64,000 nucleotides of DNA from Nakaseomyces glabratus (Eukaryota > Ascomycota > Saccharomycetes > Saccharomycetales > Saccharomycetaceae), in contig NC_088963.1 of assembly GCF_010111755.1 (NCBI RefSeq), positions 496,001 through 560,000 of the forward strand, written 5' to 3'. A program made the position numbers and the translations under genes. The notes beneath the pieces are model-generated. The model made no database searches and was not told the DNA's origin. It was given only the letters and a program-made list of their open reading frames with translations. This document shows, piece by piece, positions 9,955 through 19,779 of this stretch; position 1 is the first letter of the stretch; each line of letters opens with the position of its first letter.

Positions 9955-12021
9955 ATGAAGTTCGTTGCATTGATATCGGGTGGGAAGGACTCGTGCTATA
10001 ATATTCTTCACTGCCAAAGACAAGGTCATGAACTTGTCGCGCTGGCTAATTTGCGGCCTATAGACACAGACAAACAGGAGCTAGATAGCTTCATGTTTCA
10101 AACTGTTGGCCATGATATTGTCTCTCTCTATGAAAACTGTACAGGTCTTCCGTTGTTTAGAAAGGAGATTCATCCAAAAACGTCCAAGAACGTTGAATTG
10201 AACTATACACCCACAAAGGACGACGAAATTGAGGTACTGTACCAATTATTATCAGAAGTTAAACAATCGATTCCGGATTTACAAGCTGTAAGTGTTGGAG
10301 CCATCTTATCTTCATACCAAAGAACCAGAGTTGAAGATGTGTGTGGAAGGTTGGGACTTGTAGTTTTAAGCTACTTATGGCAGAGAAGTCAACTTGAGCT
10401 GATGACCGAGATGTGTTCAATGTCTAAGCAGGAGGATGAATTAAATACATCTGAGAGTTGTAAACTTGATGCTAGGATTATCAAAGTAGCAGCGATCGGC
10501 TTGGACAACACAGATTTAGGGAAATCGTTACCACAGTTATTTCCAAAGATGCTAAAATTGAACACCCGATATGAGGTTCATATTTGCGGTGAAGGTGGTG
10601 AATTTGAGTCTATGGTGTTGGATGCGCCATTTTTTCGTAAAGGATTTCTAAAACTAGAAGAGGTTATTGATACAACTGACAATGAAAATGACGGTGTATA
10701 TAACGCACAATTGATAGTGAAATTTCAGAAAAGAGAACTACCAGATGATATATTTCAATCAGAGTTGTCGAGATTGCCTGTTCCACCATTATTTGACCCG
10801 GCATGGAACGAATTGTATGAGCTTATCGATAATGAAAACTTCGAAGATACCAAAACGATCAACACTATGAATATAAGACTTCCCTCAGTTAAAACACATA
10901 CAAACCGCATTGGAAACTTACTATATATTTCCAATATACAACCACAGTACAAAGATGGCACTGTACAAGAGCAAGTCAAGGATGTACTACAGCAACTGGA
11001 TAATATACTAAAAGATAATCATCTCACAGCCAAAAACGTACTCTATTCTTCTCTGTTGTTGACAGATATGTCCCTTTTTGCCTCTGTAAATCAAGAGTAC
11101 AGTAAGTTCTTTGATATATGGAAAAATGGTCCCCTACCACCAGCAAGGGCGTGTATCGAATCCAATATAATTAATGATGGTAGTGCTTTGCAACTCTCAG
11201 TAGTTGTTAAATATGCGGATCAAACTCTTGGAAATGATATAGAGAAGTGTGAAAAAAGTGGCTTACATGTCCAAGGAAGATCATATTGGGCACCATGCAA
11301 TATTGGTCCGTATTCTCAATCTATTTGGCTATCTAATGATTTGAATCAACTTTCATATTTAAGCGGTCAAATTGCTTTAGAACCCTCACAAATGGAGATG
11401 ATCGACACCAATGATGCTAAACAACAGGCAGTTTTATCATTAAAGCATCTAGATAGTATCAAACAAGTGATAAATGCAAGAAATCAAGTACAGCTAACCT
11501 GTTTCATTAGCAATAACTCAATAGTACCACTACTGACTCAAACTTGGGCTCAATATTCTGAAGATATAATATATAGTTCAGAAATGGAAGAATGGTGTGG
11601 TAAACCTAGTGAGTCTCAAGATTGCTTAATTATTGTGAAGGTATCCAATTTGCCTAGGAACGCTCTTTGTGAATGGGGAGGGATAGCGGCTAAATCACTA
11701 GAAGTGGAACATGACGATCATGATTTAACAGCAGAATTACGTAAACTTAACCTAGATGGTGGCATCAATATAATAAATCATCATGACCTAACATTAAGAC
11801 GGTTCAAGACTACCTTTGCTAATACAGCAGAGCAACTAATTACACAAATAAGAGGTGTAACTTCCAAGAATACGCATTGCATTATTTTTTTCTCTGAATA
11901 CTTATGTGTAGATAAACTTCAAGACACTAGTGCCGAGTTCATTCCAGTTGAAAAGGTTTATAATTACAAAGGTGAAGAAGTAAAATTCGCGGCACACATT
12001 GTTAATCACACTAAATTTTAA
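9955..12021 (+). CDS. DPH6: Diphthine-ammonia ligase (diphthamide synthetase)
   Basis: Catalyses the last, ATP-dependent amidation of diphthine to diphthamide on elongation factor 2, using ammonium; cytoplasmic. The 688-residue product (S. cerevisiae Dph6 is 685) opens with the PP-loop ATP-pyrophosphatase motif S-G-G-K-D-S at residues 8-13. It keeps the family signature C-G-E-G-G-E-F-E-S near residue 209. Two RidA/YjgF-like domains follow (about residues 300-425 and 430-560), marked by I-S-N-I-Q-P and Y-L-S-G-Q-I. This three-domain layout is specific to fungal Dph6. The start is set by the conserved MKFVALISGGKDS N-terminus. It follows PUT1 as in S. cerevisiae (YLR142W-YLR143W). Confidence 0.96.
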   Translation: MKFVALISGGKDSCYNILHCQRQGHELVALANLRPIDTDKQELDSFMFQTVGHDIVSLYENCTGLPLFRKEIHPKTSKNVELNYTPTKDDEIEVLYQLLSEVKQSIPDLQAVSVGAILSSYQRTRVEDVCGRLGLVVLSYLWQRSQLELMTEMCSMSKQEDELNTSESCKLDARIIKVAAIGLDNTDLGKSLPQLFPKMLKLNTRYEVHICGEGGEFESMVLDAPFFRKGFLKLEEVIDTTDNENDGVYNAQLIVKFQKRELPDDIFQSELSRLPVPPLFDPAWNELYELIDNENFEDTKTINTMNIRLPSVKTHTNRIGNLLYISNIQPQYKDGTVQEQVKDVLQQLDNILKDNHLTAKNVLYSSLLLTDMSLFASVNQEYSKFFDIWKNGPLPPARACIESNIINDGSALQLSVVVKYADQTLGNDIEKCEKSGLHVQGRSYWAPCNIGPYSQSIWLSNDLNQLSYLSGQIALEPSQMEMIDTNDAKQQAVLSLKHLDSIKQVINARNQVQLTCFISNNSIVPLLTQTWAQYSEDIIYSSEMEEWCGKPSESQDCLIIVKVSNLPRNALCEWGGIAAKSLEVEHDDHDLTAELRKLNLDGGINIINHHDLTLRRFKTTFANTAEQLITQIRGVTSKNTHCIIFFSEYLCVDKLQDTSAEFIPVEKVYNYKGEEVKFAAHIVNHTKF

Positions 12022-12488
12022 GTAATACACCACATATATATGCATCATATACTAGCACTAATATAATATCTACATCATTGGCACGTTGCAACTTTAGAGC
12101 AACTTTATCTGTTTTGACTGTTTGGAGCACCTTTATCCATTTAAATTTTCCAGTTAAGTTTAAATGACAAAAAAATCGATGAGCTTGTACAATACTAGCT
12201 GTATATGTATGATTAAGAAGAATAGCAAATATTGAACTAGCCTTGGTAACGAAAGAATTTCAGATAGTTCTCTTCCAACATCTATCCCTATCGTCCAAGG
12301 CTTTTACATTAGTACTATCAGCTACACCTGATCGAACATTTTTGAATCAGGGAAACTTATATGGAAGCATATACACTACACTTGCGATGATATGAATACC
12401 TTAAATCAAATAAGAAAAACATTATCATAACTGGCCAATTGTAAAGAGCAATTACTACCGTCACTAAATTATATTTTGGAGTTTTGTA
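12022..12488. other. Intergenic region between DPH6 and the unrecognised gene
   Basis: 467 bases, AT-rich. One TCGATGAGCT (12177-12186 region) differs from the PAC core GCGATGAGCT by a single base, about 300 bases before the next ATG and beside an A-run. That is weak evidence for ribosome-biogenesis type control of the downstream gene. Nothing else was recognised. Confidence 0.35.
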
Positions 12489-13331
12489 ATGGATTTTACA
12501 AGCCAAGCTAGAAGGATTATCAAATTTGCAGAGAAAGCTCTACAAGATGAAACCTTGGATTCAGATACTGTACAGAGAGCGATCATAGAAAGAAACCTTC
12601 GAATTGAGTTTCGAAGACAAAACATTGTTTCTAATGCATTGAAAGATTGTCATTATCATCAAATCACTGATGAGGAATTACAAAGTAACTTGACTAATTA
12701 TCCTTTTATGGCTTCCATCCAAGCTAGAGTTGCATGGAGATCAATTCTTTCTTCACCTACAGATCCTGATAAAGATTATCATAATCAGACTAGTACATCT
12801 ATTAACAGGAAGAGAAGTATTTATAACAGCGGGCATATACCTAATAAGAGACTTCGCAATGAAAAAGATAGAGTAGATAAACTTAATCAAATGGTGAGAG
12901 ACATCGAGAATAATACGAAAGTCGTGGAGACATTACTAAATGAATCTGATATAACCACATCTGTTGATAGACCGGCTATAAATGTCCATCCATTTGTAGA
13001 GGATGAAGCTCCACCACCAACCATTACAATGGATGACCTTGAGATAGTCAGTAATGCCACTAAAAATATTTCTAATACAAATACAGTCGAAAAGCCTTAC
13101 GTATCAGTGAGTTCAAACTCTAGAAATGAATACGAAACACGTCATTTAAAATATGACAGCACGATTAGTAGGTTCGGTAAAATTGATCACAGGCGCCATT
13201 CTAAAGAGAATATCTTAATCAGGAACGATAATGAAACTCATACAATAAGAAGAAATAGCAAAAGTAACAAAAATCCTAAATCAATCAGAAAGATGAGAGC
13301 TGTTGCGAAGAAATACCATTTAGAAGAATGA
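12489..13331 (+). CDS. Unrecognised 280-residue basic protein
   Basis: I do not recognise this protein. Nothing corresponds to it between DPH6 and ACF2 in the S. cerevisiae order as I know it. The frame is complete, with its own intergenic spaces on both sides, and codon use resembles its neighbours, so it looks like a real gene. The first 95 residues look folded and mostly helical: acidic/basic alternation, a conserved-looking I-I-E-R-N-L-R-I-E-F-R-R-Q, then Y-P-F-M-A-S-I-Q-A-R-V-A-W-R. A short possible coiled coil lies at residues 125-155. The rest is polar and probably disordered, with a Pro-Pro-Pro patch near residue 173 and a strongly basic C-terminus (K-S-I-R-K-M-R-A-V-A-K-K). No signal peptide or membrane segment is visible. 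A nuclear protein is plausible from the basic tail, but that is a guess. Confidence 0.7.
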   Translation: MDFTSQARRIIKFAEKALQDETLDSDTVQRAIIERNLRIEFRRQNIVSNALKDCHYHQITDEELQSNLTNYPFMASIQARVAWRSILSSPTDPDKDYHNQTSTSINRKRSIYNSGHIPNKRLRNEKDRVDKLNQMVRDIENNTKVVETLLNESDITTSVDRPAINVHPFVEDEAPPPTITMDDLEIVSNATKNISNTNTVEKPYVSVSSNSRNEYETRHLKYDSTISRFGKIDHRRHSKENILIRNDNETHTIRRNSKSNKNPKSIRKMRAVAKKYHLEE

Positions 13332-13415
13332 ATATAAAATGAAATTTATTATAATTTTCTACATATTATCTACTTAAAGAAATAATAAAAAAGGTGGGAT
13401 AAAATGCAAGACATG

Positions 13416-15728
13416 TCAAATGAACGCACCTGAATAAGCAAGGGACCATGTCAAACTCTGACCATTATCAAGGAAATTACCGGAGAAATTGGGAGATGAA
13501 AAAAATTCAAATGATGCTCGAGGATTGAACAAAGCCAAATTTAGCATCATTATTCCTTTCCAACCGTCATTAACATCATTAACTATGCCTTGAAGTTTTT
13601 GAATCCACTCTTGCTCAACATATGATGGGTGTCTGATAAATGACGACATGGGAGTTATTGGTATAGCATGAATCATTTGGATGTATTGAAGATAATTCCC
13701 AAAATAAGTTGTATGATCAATCTTGTTCTCAAATAATATACCACTTACTTTATTACCAATAAATTGTGGTGGTTCAGTTTTGTTAGCATCATCATAAAGG
13801 AAATATTGATTAAGTGATGTGTTTAGAATTCCAAGTTGGACATTCGATCTGTTGACCAATGCAACATTTCCAGAAACCATACCCCATAGTTTCAAAGCGT
13901 AACAAGAATTGACATCTTCAGAACTTGACTCTTCATCTTTACCATCACCACTCTCAAAGAGACCTTTTGCCCACGAGTGTCCAGTGAACCAGTCAAATGA
14001 CCTATACATGGGGAAATAGGGATCGTTTTCTGAAGGATTAGCATAATCCCTTATTAGGGTTTCAACCCATTCTCGATTTTCAGTAAACCAGCTACCATTA
14101 CCAATGTCTCTGTCAACTTTCGTCAAAATTGCAGCGGCAATAATATGGTAGGAATAATGGAAATGATGATCGTTATAGTAAGAATTTCCAAAATCGTCAC
14201 CACTAGTTCCTGAAGATATAACACCACCCCATGTAGTGTCATATCTTAGCGGTAATTGTTGCTGGTTTTGTGAAAAGCGTGCAAATGCTTCCTTCAACTT
14301 TGGTAATAGAATATCCACCAATCCTCTGTCATTAACGATATATTGACAGCAAAATAGTATCCATGCATATTTGGCCAATACTTTACCTGAAAAATACATT
14401 GAGTTAACATTAGATTCATTGATTACGTCTCCATTCACTTCTTTTCTAGCTGCATCTCTTACTTTTTCCAACACTTCATGCGAGTATAAAACTCTCCTTC
14501 CTGGAATTGTTGTAGCTGGGATAAAATCAACATTAGCTGGAATCTGAACCTGCATTTCCAGCGTATTTGTGATGAAGCCCCTCATAACACCCATCACAGT
14601 AGAGTCTAACTCTGAATTAATACTGGTCAACGCAGTTGGGATAGTCATTGATACCATATGGTGTCTCAATCCATACAAGAGGGTCGTACCTTTGTTTGAA
14701 TAGCCTTCTGTTTTATAAGCCAGTCTATAGATACCTTTGTCCTTATTAACTGCATTTACAACATCGCAATTCACCGGATAACAACCAGCTGCCTGGTCTA
14801 TAGCCTCAACAGTATCTGCAACAACTTGGATTGTGGCCGAACTGACACGTTGGTTAGCTTGGATTGTATTTCCATTCGCAATGAATAACTGGAAGTTGTT
14901 GCATTTTGAATCTAGTTTCACGTAAATGGTCCATTTCACATCGTTTTCCAGTAAGACTTGATACTTTTGCATATCTGTCCTGGGTGATGCCATACTGTTC
15001 AGATTTCTAAAGCCGACAGCAGATTGTAATCTGGGTGTCAGATTGCTATAGTTAGCGGTAATAAAGCCCATACCTTGAACGATAGGAAATCTGATATGCT
15101 CCGACTCGGATTTCTTTAGCCATACATGGATTGACATGTGCGATAAGTCAGTAAAACGCAAAGACATACTTTCAAAAGATGGTAACTCATTCGCACCAAA
15201 GACAAATGATCTAATTCCAATTGGACTAAAGAAGAATGGTGCTGGATTGCCATCACCAAATACTCTTTGTGAAGCACGTACATGATTTGCGGCAAATCCT
15301 GGGAACGCATTATCCTTGGAAATCCAGACTGAGTAAGGGTGAGTCCATGTTGCGCATGTTTGACTACCTAGCAAAAAGTTTCCATAGAATTTGTTGGTAG
15401 CAACAGGTCTTCCATTCCTCTCCACACCATCGGGGATAGGTATCTCGTGCCCAGTTCTTGTGAACATGGCAGGTGGGGCACTAGTGTTTATTGGAAGATC
15501 ATTAACGGTGACATACTCAGCCTCTTGAACCATATCATTGGTAATATTGATGCTGTTCATGGCATCTATTGTAGGAGTGGCGGTATCGAGAACTAATGAT
15601 GATATCATAGAGTCCGGTTCTTCATTTCTAGGAGGCATTATGGGCTCATTAGGGTAAAACAACCCAGAAGTGGACCGATTGGGGTTCGCATCCTTCGGTA
15701 AAGGCATGGGAGGGCGGTTGTATGACAT
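13416..15728 (-). CDS. ACF2: Intracellular endo-1,3-beta-glucanase, GH81 family (Acf2/Eng2)
   Basis: Hydrolyses 1,3-beta-glucan. S. cerevisiae Acf2/Eng2 is cytoplasmic and has been tied to actin assembly and spore release; its paralogue Dse4/Eng1 is secreted for cell separation. The 770-residue product (S. cerevisiae Acf2 is 779) has no signal peptide: it starts M-S-Y-N-R-P-P-M-P-L-P. That argues for Acf2 rather than Dse4. The GH81 catalytic block is clear at about residues 508-526 (D-D-F-G-N-S-Y-Y-N-D-H-H-F-H-Y-S-Y), followed near residue 597 by the acidic E-E-S-S-S-E-D-V-N-S region that supplies further active-site acids. It converges with the unrecognised gene, with only 84 bases between stop codons, and is divergent from RMP1. 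It is the YLR144C orthologue. Confidence 0.95.
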   Translation of the reverse strand: MSYNRPPMPLPKDANPNRSTSGLFYPNEPIMPPRNEEPDSMISSLVLDTATPTIDAMNSINITNDMVQEAEYVTVNDLPINTSAPPAMFTRTGHEIPIPDGVERNGRPVATNKFYGNFLLGSQTCATWTHPYSVWISKDNAFPGFAANHVRASQRVFGDGNPAPFFFSPIGIRSFVFGANELPSFESMSLRFTDLSHMSIHVWLKKSESEHIRFPIVQGMGFITANYSNLTPRLQSAVGFRNLNSMASPRTDMQKYQVLLENDVKWTIYVKLDSKCNNFQLFIANGNTIQANQRVSSATIQVVADTVEAIDQAAGCYPVNCDVVNAVNKDKGIYRLAYKTEGYSNKGTTLLYGLRHHMVSMTIPTALTSINSELDSTVMGVMRGFITNTLEMQVQIPANVDFIPATTIPGRRVLYSHEVLEKVRDAARKEVNGDVINESNVNSMYFSGKVLAKYAWILFCCQYIVNDRGLVDILLPKLKEAFARFSQNQQQLPLRYDTTWGGVISSGTSGDDFGNSYYNDHHFHYSYHIIAAAILTKVDRDIGNGSWFTENREWVETLIRDYANPSENDPYFPMYRSFDWFTGHSWAKGLFESGDGKDEESSSEDVNSCYALKLWGMVSGNVALVNRSNVQLGILNTSLNQYFLYDDANKTEPPQFIGNKVSGILFENKIDHTTYFGNYLQYIQMIHAIPITPMSSFIRHPSYVEQEWIQKLQGIVNDVNDGWKGIMMLNLALFNPRASFEFFSSPNFSGNFLDNGQSLTWSLAYSGAFI

Positions 15729-16346
15729 AGAAAACTAAACTGATCAACCGGATTCGATGCGTACTATAGCTATAAGTGCTTCTTTTCCTATTATTTCTGA
15801 ATTGATATTGTTATATGATATTAAAATAGAGTTTAATGTTATTTGGGTAGAGCAGCAGTTGCGCAGTTTGACACTACAGGGCTCGCTCTAAAGATATCTT
15901 ATTGTGGCTCTTTTTGTATTGCTCCTAATGTAAATAAGTCTAGAGAAACAGTTAGAAGTAAGAAGACCTTAAATGAAGACTATTGTACAGCTTCTGAGCA
16001 CTGGACAGTTCCTGAATTCTATTATTGTGTCCATTGTTCACAAAATCCCAGTTCTGTGCGATGACTCCTTAGAAACTACCGTACAGAGAAGGACCTCACA
16101 TGGAAATGTCCAATCTCTAAAGGGTTCGATCCTGTGAAGTGAAAAATTTCAGATTTTTGCAAAAATAAAAATCGTTGCGATGCGATGCGATGATGCGATG
16201 AGCACATCGCATGAGTCCTCCAATCGAGCTTTATATGGTAATCAAGACAACTTAGGAGTAAATCCTGGATTGGTAAGGGGTCGATTGTTAGTTCTGGCCT
16301 TCGCTTGTTTGTTTGTATTTCTGATTCCAAGATTAGTTGGTGAACA
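15729..16346. promoter_or_regulatory. Divergent ACF2/RMP1 promoter with GCGAT repeats, PAC and RRPE
   Basis: 618 bases between divergent genes. At 16177-16203 GCGAT is repeated almost in tandem and ends in the PAC core GCGATGAGC (16195-16203). CATCGC in the opposite orientation follows at 16205-16210. TGAAAAATTTC at 16140-16150 fits the RRPE motif, about 30 bases before the repeats. This pair is the usual signature of ribosome-biogenesis promoters and probably drives RMP1. A 73-codon frame at 15843-16064 has no protein character and is not called. Confidence 0.65.
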
Positions 16347-16997
16347 TTGAAGACTGAAGATAGGATGTCTTTGGTGGTAGACAAATATATACAGTTGCAT
16401 CAGGAGTATCGAATACTTCATCTTTTGAATCATAGGAATAAGAATCAGCATAGGGTAGCAACATGGTGGAAATGGTTTAACATGCTTAGGAGGAGTGTAG
16501 GTGATGTGGTTGAGATTCTGCAACCACTCGGGAGGAGAAAAAACCAGAAGCTTAAGGACAAGAAGGATGGTAGGTTTCTGTACCGCACGCTACACAAGTT
16601 CTTTCAAATGGAGAGCAAGTTATATTATAGTTTTAATAATATTATTAAACTAGGCCAGTTTATAACACTCGGAGTTGTCCTTGTCGGAATATTGGGACGG
16701 GTTCATTCTATTTATCATGAGATTTTTGAACTATACAAAGAACAATTCATCAGCATGGGCTGTCTCAGGGTACCTAAGAAAAACGCTCAAATTGAAGAAG
16801 CACATGTCACTAATAATGATAACGAAGAACTAGGCGAACTTATAAATGATGCCGATGTGCTCATAGAGCCGTCTGCTCTACTGAAACAAGATGTAATTCT
16901 GAGCAAAAACATTAAGAATGAGAGCAAATCTAGTAAGGACAAAAAGAAGAAGAAGAAAAAGAAGAAAGGCTCAGCTATCGACGATTTGTTTGGTTAG
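16347..16997 (+). CDS. RMP1: RNase MRP-specific protein subunit Rmp1
   Basis: Rmp1 is the subunit found in RNase MRP but not RNase P. The complex cuts pre-rRNA at site A3 in the nucleolus. The 216-residue product (S. cerevisiae Rmp1 is 201) shares the signature L-L-N-H-R-N-K-N-Q-H-R near residue 25, the L-G-Q-F-I-T-L-G segment near residue 100, and the Lys-rich C-terminus ending K-G-S-A-I-D-D-L-F-G. Two starts are possible: Met1 at 16347, or Met7 at 16365, which gives an N-terminus the same length as in S. cerevisiae. Its promoter has PAC and RRPE motifs. It is the YLR145W orthologue in conserved position between ACF2 and SPE4. Confidence 0.95.
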   Translation: MKTEDRMSLVVDKYIQLHQEYRILHLLNHRNKNQHRVATWWKWFNMLRRSVGDVVEILQPLGRRKNQKLKDKKDGRFLYRTLHKFFQMESKLYYSFNNIIKLGQFITLGVVLVGILGRVHSIYHEIFELYKEQFISMGCLRVPKKNAQIEEAHVTNNDNEELGELINDADVLIEPSALLKQDVILSKNIKNESKSSKDKKKKKKKKKGSAIDDLFG

Positions 16998-17438
16998 ATC
17001 TATTCAAACCCATTGGGGTCGGCAACTGTATAACATAGTTCTTTATAAACGGTGTATTACTTTAATTAATATAGATATGTGCGGGTCATAATTACATGGT
17101 AGAAAACAAAAATCAATGGGAATATTCAATTTAAAATAGGTACTCCAAATTTGTCCTCTTGTAAGGAAGTCGTTCATGCATTGAAAATAGCATTAACAAA
17201 AATATTAGTGTATTAACATAAACAATATTGCAAAGACATGGCGAAAAAATACAATTAACTGTACACTATGAGTGCAAACTGCATCGAGAAGAATCAAAAC
17301 AGGCGCATGGGCCGGCTGAGTATAGCATAGTAAGCACTACAAATAGCATGGATATCTGTGAGGATTTCTATCAATAATTAACCATTATTCTGTACTTACT
17401 AGCATAAAGCATGCCATATTTTATGGGAAGTTAGCAGA
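16998..17438. other. RMP1-SPE4 convergent intergenic region
   Basis: 441 bases between convergent stop codons, AT-rich, presumably containing the 3' ends of both transcripts. No open frame, RNA gene or motif worth naming was seen. Confidence 0.5.
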
Positions 17439-18347
17439 TCATTTCTTATCATAGATAAGCATGTCAGCCCAGTTTGGTAGAACGAATGATGCTGAATGTA
17501 TCTGGCTATTATAATATCTTAATTGATTTTGCTCTGATACTGAAGGTTGTCTTTGTGGAGTTGTCAAATCGTAATCATTAGAATTAGTACATACAATCAA
17601 ACCTAACTGGCCTGACGTATAAGTTGGAACGGTAGTGTACGATATCATCGTATTTGTAAACACCTCGTTGGCAGTTTTTCTAAGGCTAGCCAAGTAATTA
17701 ATGTCTAACCAAACATTCTCTGATGCCTGTGCAATGACAATGCCATCTGGTTTTAATGCATTTTGCAATAATTCAAAATACTCCTTCTGGAAAAATGCCT
17801 CAGCAGGTCCATCTGGATCTGAGCTGTCAGTGATGATAACATCATATTTGTCATCATTAGATAACATAGATGCTTCCTTAAGAAACTTAAACCCATCGCA
17901 TAAATTCAACTTCAGCTTTGGGTGGTCCATTGCACAGGACATTCCAGGTAAATATTTTTTGGCCAACTCAATAACTGTCTTGTCAATCTCCACCATTGTA
18001 ACAGACTCTACCTTGTCATGCTTGACTACCTCTCTGACAACACCACCATCACCTCCACCAATGACCAAAACTTTCTTAGGATTCGCATGGCAATACAATG
18101 GGATATGGGCTATCATTTCCTGGTAGGCAAATTCATCCCTCTCCGAGCACTGGATAATCCCATCTAACACAAGACAAACTCCATGATTTGTACTCTCAAA
18201 CACCAAGATATCTTGAAACTCACTCTTGGACTGGTATAACACTTGCTTAACTTTCAAAGCCAACGCTTGTCCGGGGAAATGCTCATCGCTCATCTCATAG
18301 AACCACCCATCCTTAATATATTTCTGTTCTGCCATTGCTGCTATCAA
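17439..18347 (-). CDS. SPE4: Spermine synthase
   Basis: Transfers an aminopropyl group from decarboxylated S-adenosylmethionine to spermidine, making spermine. The 302-residue product matches the family length (Spe4 300, Spe3 293). The aminopropyltransferase core is clear: Y-I-K-D-G-W-F near the start, G-G-G-D-G-G-V-V-R-E-V near residue 95 for the cofactor, and T-D-S-S-D-P-D-G-P-A-E-A near residue 174. Spe3 and Spe4 are close paralogues. I call Spe4 because of T-Y-T-S-G-Q-L-G-L-I-V-C near the C-terminus and the position next to RMP1 (YLR145W-YLR146C). The start could be Met1 or Met5. Confidence 0.92.
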   Translation of the reverse strand: MIAAMAEQKYIKDGWFYEMSDEHFPGQALALKVKQVLYQSKSEFQDILVFESTNHGVCLVLDGIIQCSERDEFAYQEMIAHIPLYCHANPKKVLVIGGGDGGVVREVVKHDKVESVTMVEIDKTVIELAKKYLPGMSCAMDHPKLKLNLCDGFKFLKEASMLSNDDKYDVIITDSSDPDGPAEAFFQKEYFELLQNALKPDGIVIAQASENVWLDINYLASLRKTANEVFTNTMISYTTVPTYTSGQLGLIVCTNSNDYDLTTPQRQPSVSEQNQLRYYNSQIHSASFVLPNWADMLIYDKK

Positions 18348-18772
18348 ACTGCTTCTCTCTTCCCTTATACAAAGTAAATCCAGATATTTAACAGACTATG
18401 TCATTAGCATTCCAATTCCTATGAGGGTTGACCAGTTAACCATCATAGATATAACAGTTTTCATCGACTTGTGTTGCGCAAAGTTGACTTTTCTCATCAA
18501 TTTTTGTCACTTTTTAGAAAGTTTTGACCATTCTCTAAGCCAAAACATCAGACGATTAGGTTTACCAGGTCTGTATTTTTTGGGTTAAACCATGATTATA
18601 GAGATTGTTTTGATGACGAATTATAGTATTACATATGCGATATTTAATAAAGATTTTATAATCAAAAAAATATTAGCTGCAAATCGAATTGGACGTTAAG
18701 CCGAATCACGCACAGAGTAGTTCGTTTCCAGTTGTTCCTGACTAAAAGAACAAACGTACCTGAAATAATAAG
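18348..18772. other. Divergent SPE4/YLR146W-A intergenic region
   Basis: 425 bases between two divergent start codons. It is AT-rich in the middle (about 18600-18670). No specific factor site was recognised. Confidence 0.45.
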
Positions 18773-18994
18773 ATGAGTGATGATAGAAGTGAGCTATTGA
18801 AGCAGTCTTTACAACTCCAGGAAGAAATCAACAATATATTCCATGAGTTGAGCAGTCTTAATCGACAAGTGCGAATAGACATCGATGACTTCTGCAATAT
18901 ATATGAGAACAGCATAATGAATGTGAACGAGTCAGCAATCAACAGAGAAACCCATAACGGTGGTAAGACAGATACCAGACGCTCTCCTAAATAG
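18773..18994 (+). CDS. Conserved small protein, YLR146W-A orthologue
   Basis: A 73-residue frame between SPE4 and SMD3, on the same strand and in the same slot as the small uncharacterised S. cerevisiae gene YLR146W-A. The product is hydrophilic and helical: L-L-K-Q-S-L-Q-L-Q-E-E-I-N-N-I-F-H-E-L has heptad-like spacing and could form a short coiled coil (about residues 8-45). The last 20 residues are polar and probably disordered. No signal peptide or membrane segment is visible. Function unknown. The main support is conserved position; a sequence alignment would settle it. Confidence 0.72.
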   Translation: MSDDRSELLKQSLQLQEEINNIFHELSSLNRQVRIDIDDFCNIYENSIMNVNESAINRETHNGGKTDTRRSPK

Positions 18995-19098
18995 CCCCTT
19001 TAGTTTAATACAAAGTCTATAGAGCACACTTGTAATATTATTAATTCACTTGATATTCATAACTCGTTCGACTAGGCGTTGTAAATGCCTTATTAGCT

Positions 19099-19398
19099 TC
19101 ATCTTCTCCTTGGTCCTCTGACTGGTGGTGGTTGTCTAGATTGGTTTTTCTTGAATAGCGGTGCGTTCTTCAACATATCTGGCACAACAAAGAACCGTAT
19201 GTGAGACCCTCTTACAAATACATGGTCCATCCTGGATAGCTTCTGAGTGCTACTCGTTACCATAACATCTCGCAGTTGTACATTCATATTATCCTCACTC
19301 TCCACAAGCTTACCTCTATATGTATCACCGTTATTCAGTTCAATAGTAACCACATGCCCCTGTGCTTCACTCAATAATTTAACCGGTATATTACTCAT
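19099..19398 (-). CDS. SMD3: Spliceosomal Sm core protein SmD3
   Basis: One of the seven Sm proteins that ring the Sm site of U1, U2, U4 and U5 snRNAs. The 99-residue product has both Sm motifs: Sm1 at about residues 13-41 (G-H-V-V-T-I-E-L-N-N-G-D-T-Y-R-G-K-L) and Sm2 at about 60-75 (V-F-V-R-G-S-H-I-R-F). The C-terminus is a short Arg/Pro tail (R-G-P-R-R-R). Length matches the family. It is divergent from PEP3, as in S. cerevisiae (YLR147C-YLR148W). Confidence 0.97.
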   Translation of the reverse strand: MSNIPVKLLSEAQGHVVTIELNNGDTYRGKLVESEDNMNVQLRDVMVTSSTQKLSRMDHVFVRGSHIRFFVVPDMLKNAPLFKKNQSRQPPPVRGPRRR

Positions 19399-19779
19399 AA
19401 TTTACACTGATATTGTTCTTGGTTACAACTAATTATGCTCGTTGTTTCGCCTATGAATAGATTGTTTAAATAGAGATAACAGTATTGTAGTATGGATCCC
19501 TGAGCAATGTCTTGATGATGAACCTAAACAAACTTCTATGTACAACCAATACATCTCATCGAGAACTTCTTTATGTTTCACCGTTTCTGAAAAATTCTCG
19601 TTTTAAGGATTGTAAGGTGATAGACAATAAAAGGACTTCGCAGAACCAAACAAGGGTAGACAAGCAAGTACATCGACTTGATCTGTGATCAGCCAATAAT
19701 AGGAAAGCCAAATTAGAGTATTACTAGGAAGTTCTTAAATAGTTAAGAAATCCCCGGTGAAACTATAACAGAACGGGCA
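19399..19779. other. Divergent SMD3/PEP3 promoter region
   Basis: 381 bases between divergent start codons. No TATA box or specific factor site was recognised. Confidence 0.45.

Noticed and set aside
16118..16136. GGGTTCGATCC, resembling a tRNA T arm
   Set aside because: No acceptor, D or anticodon arm can be formed around it. It is an isolated match.
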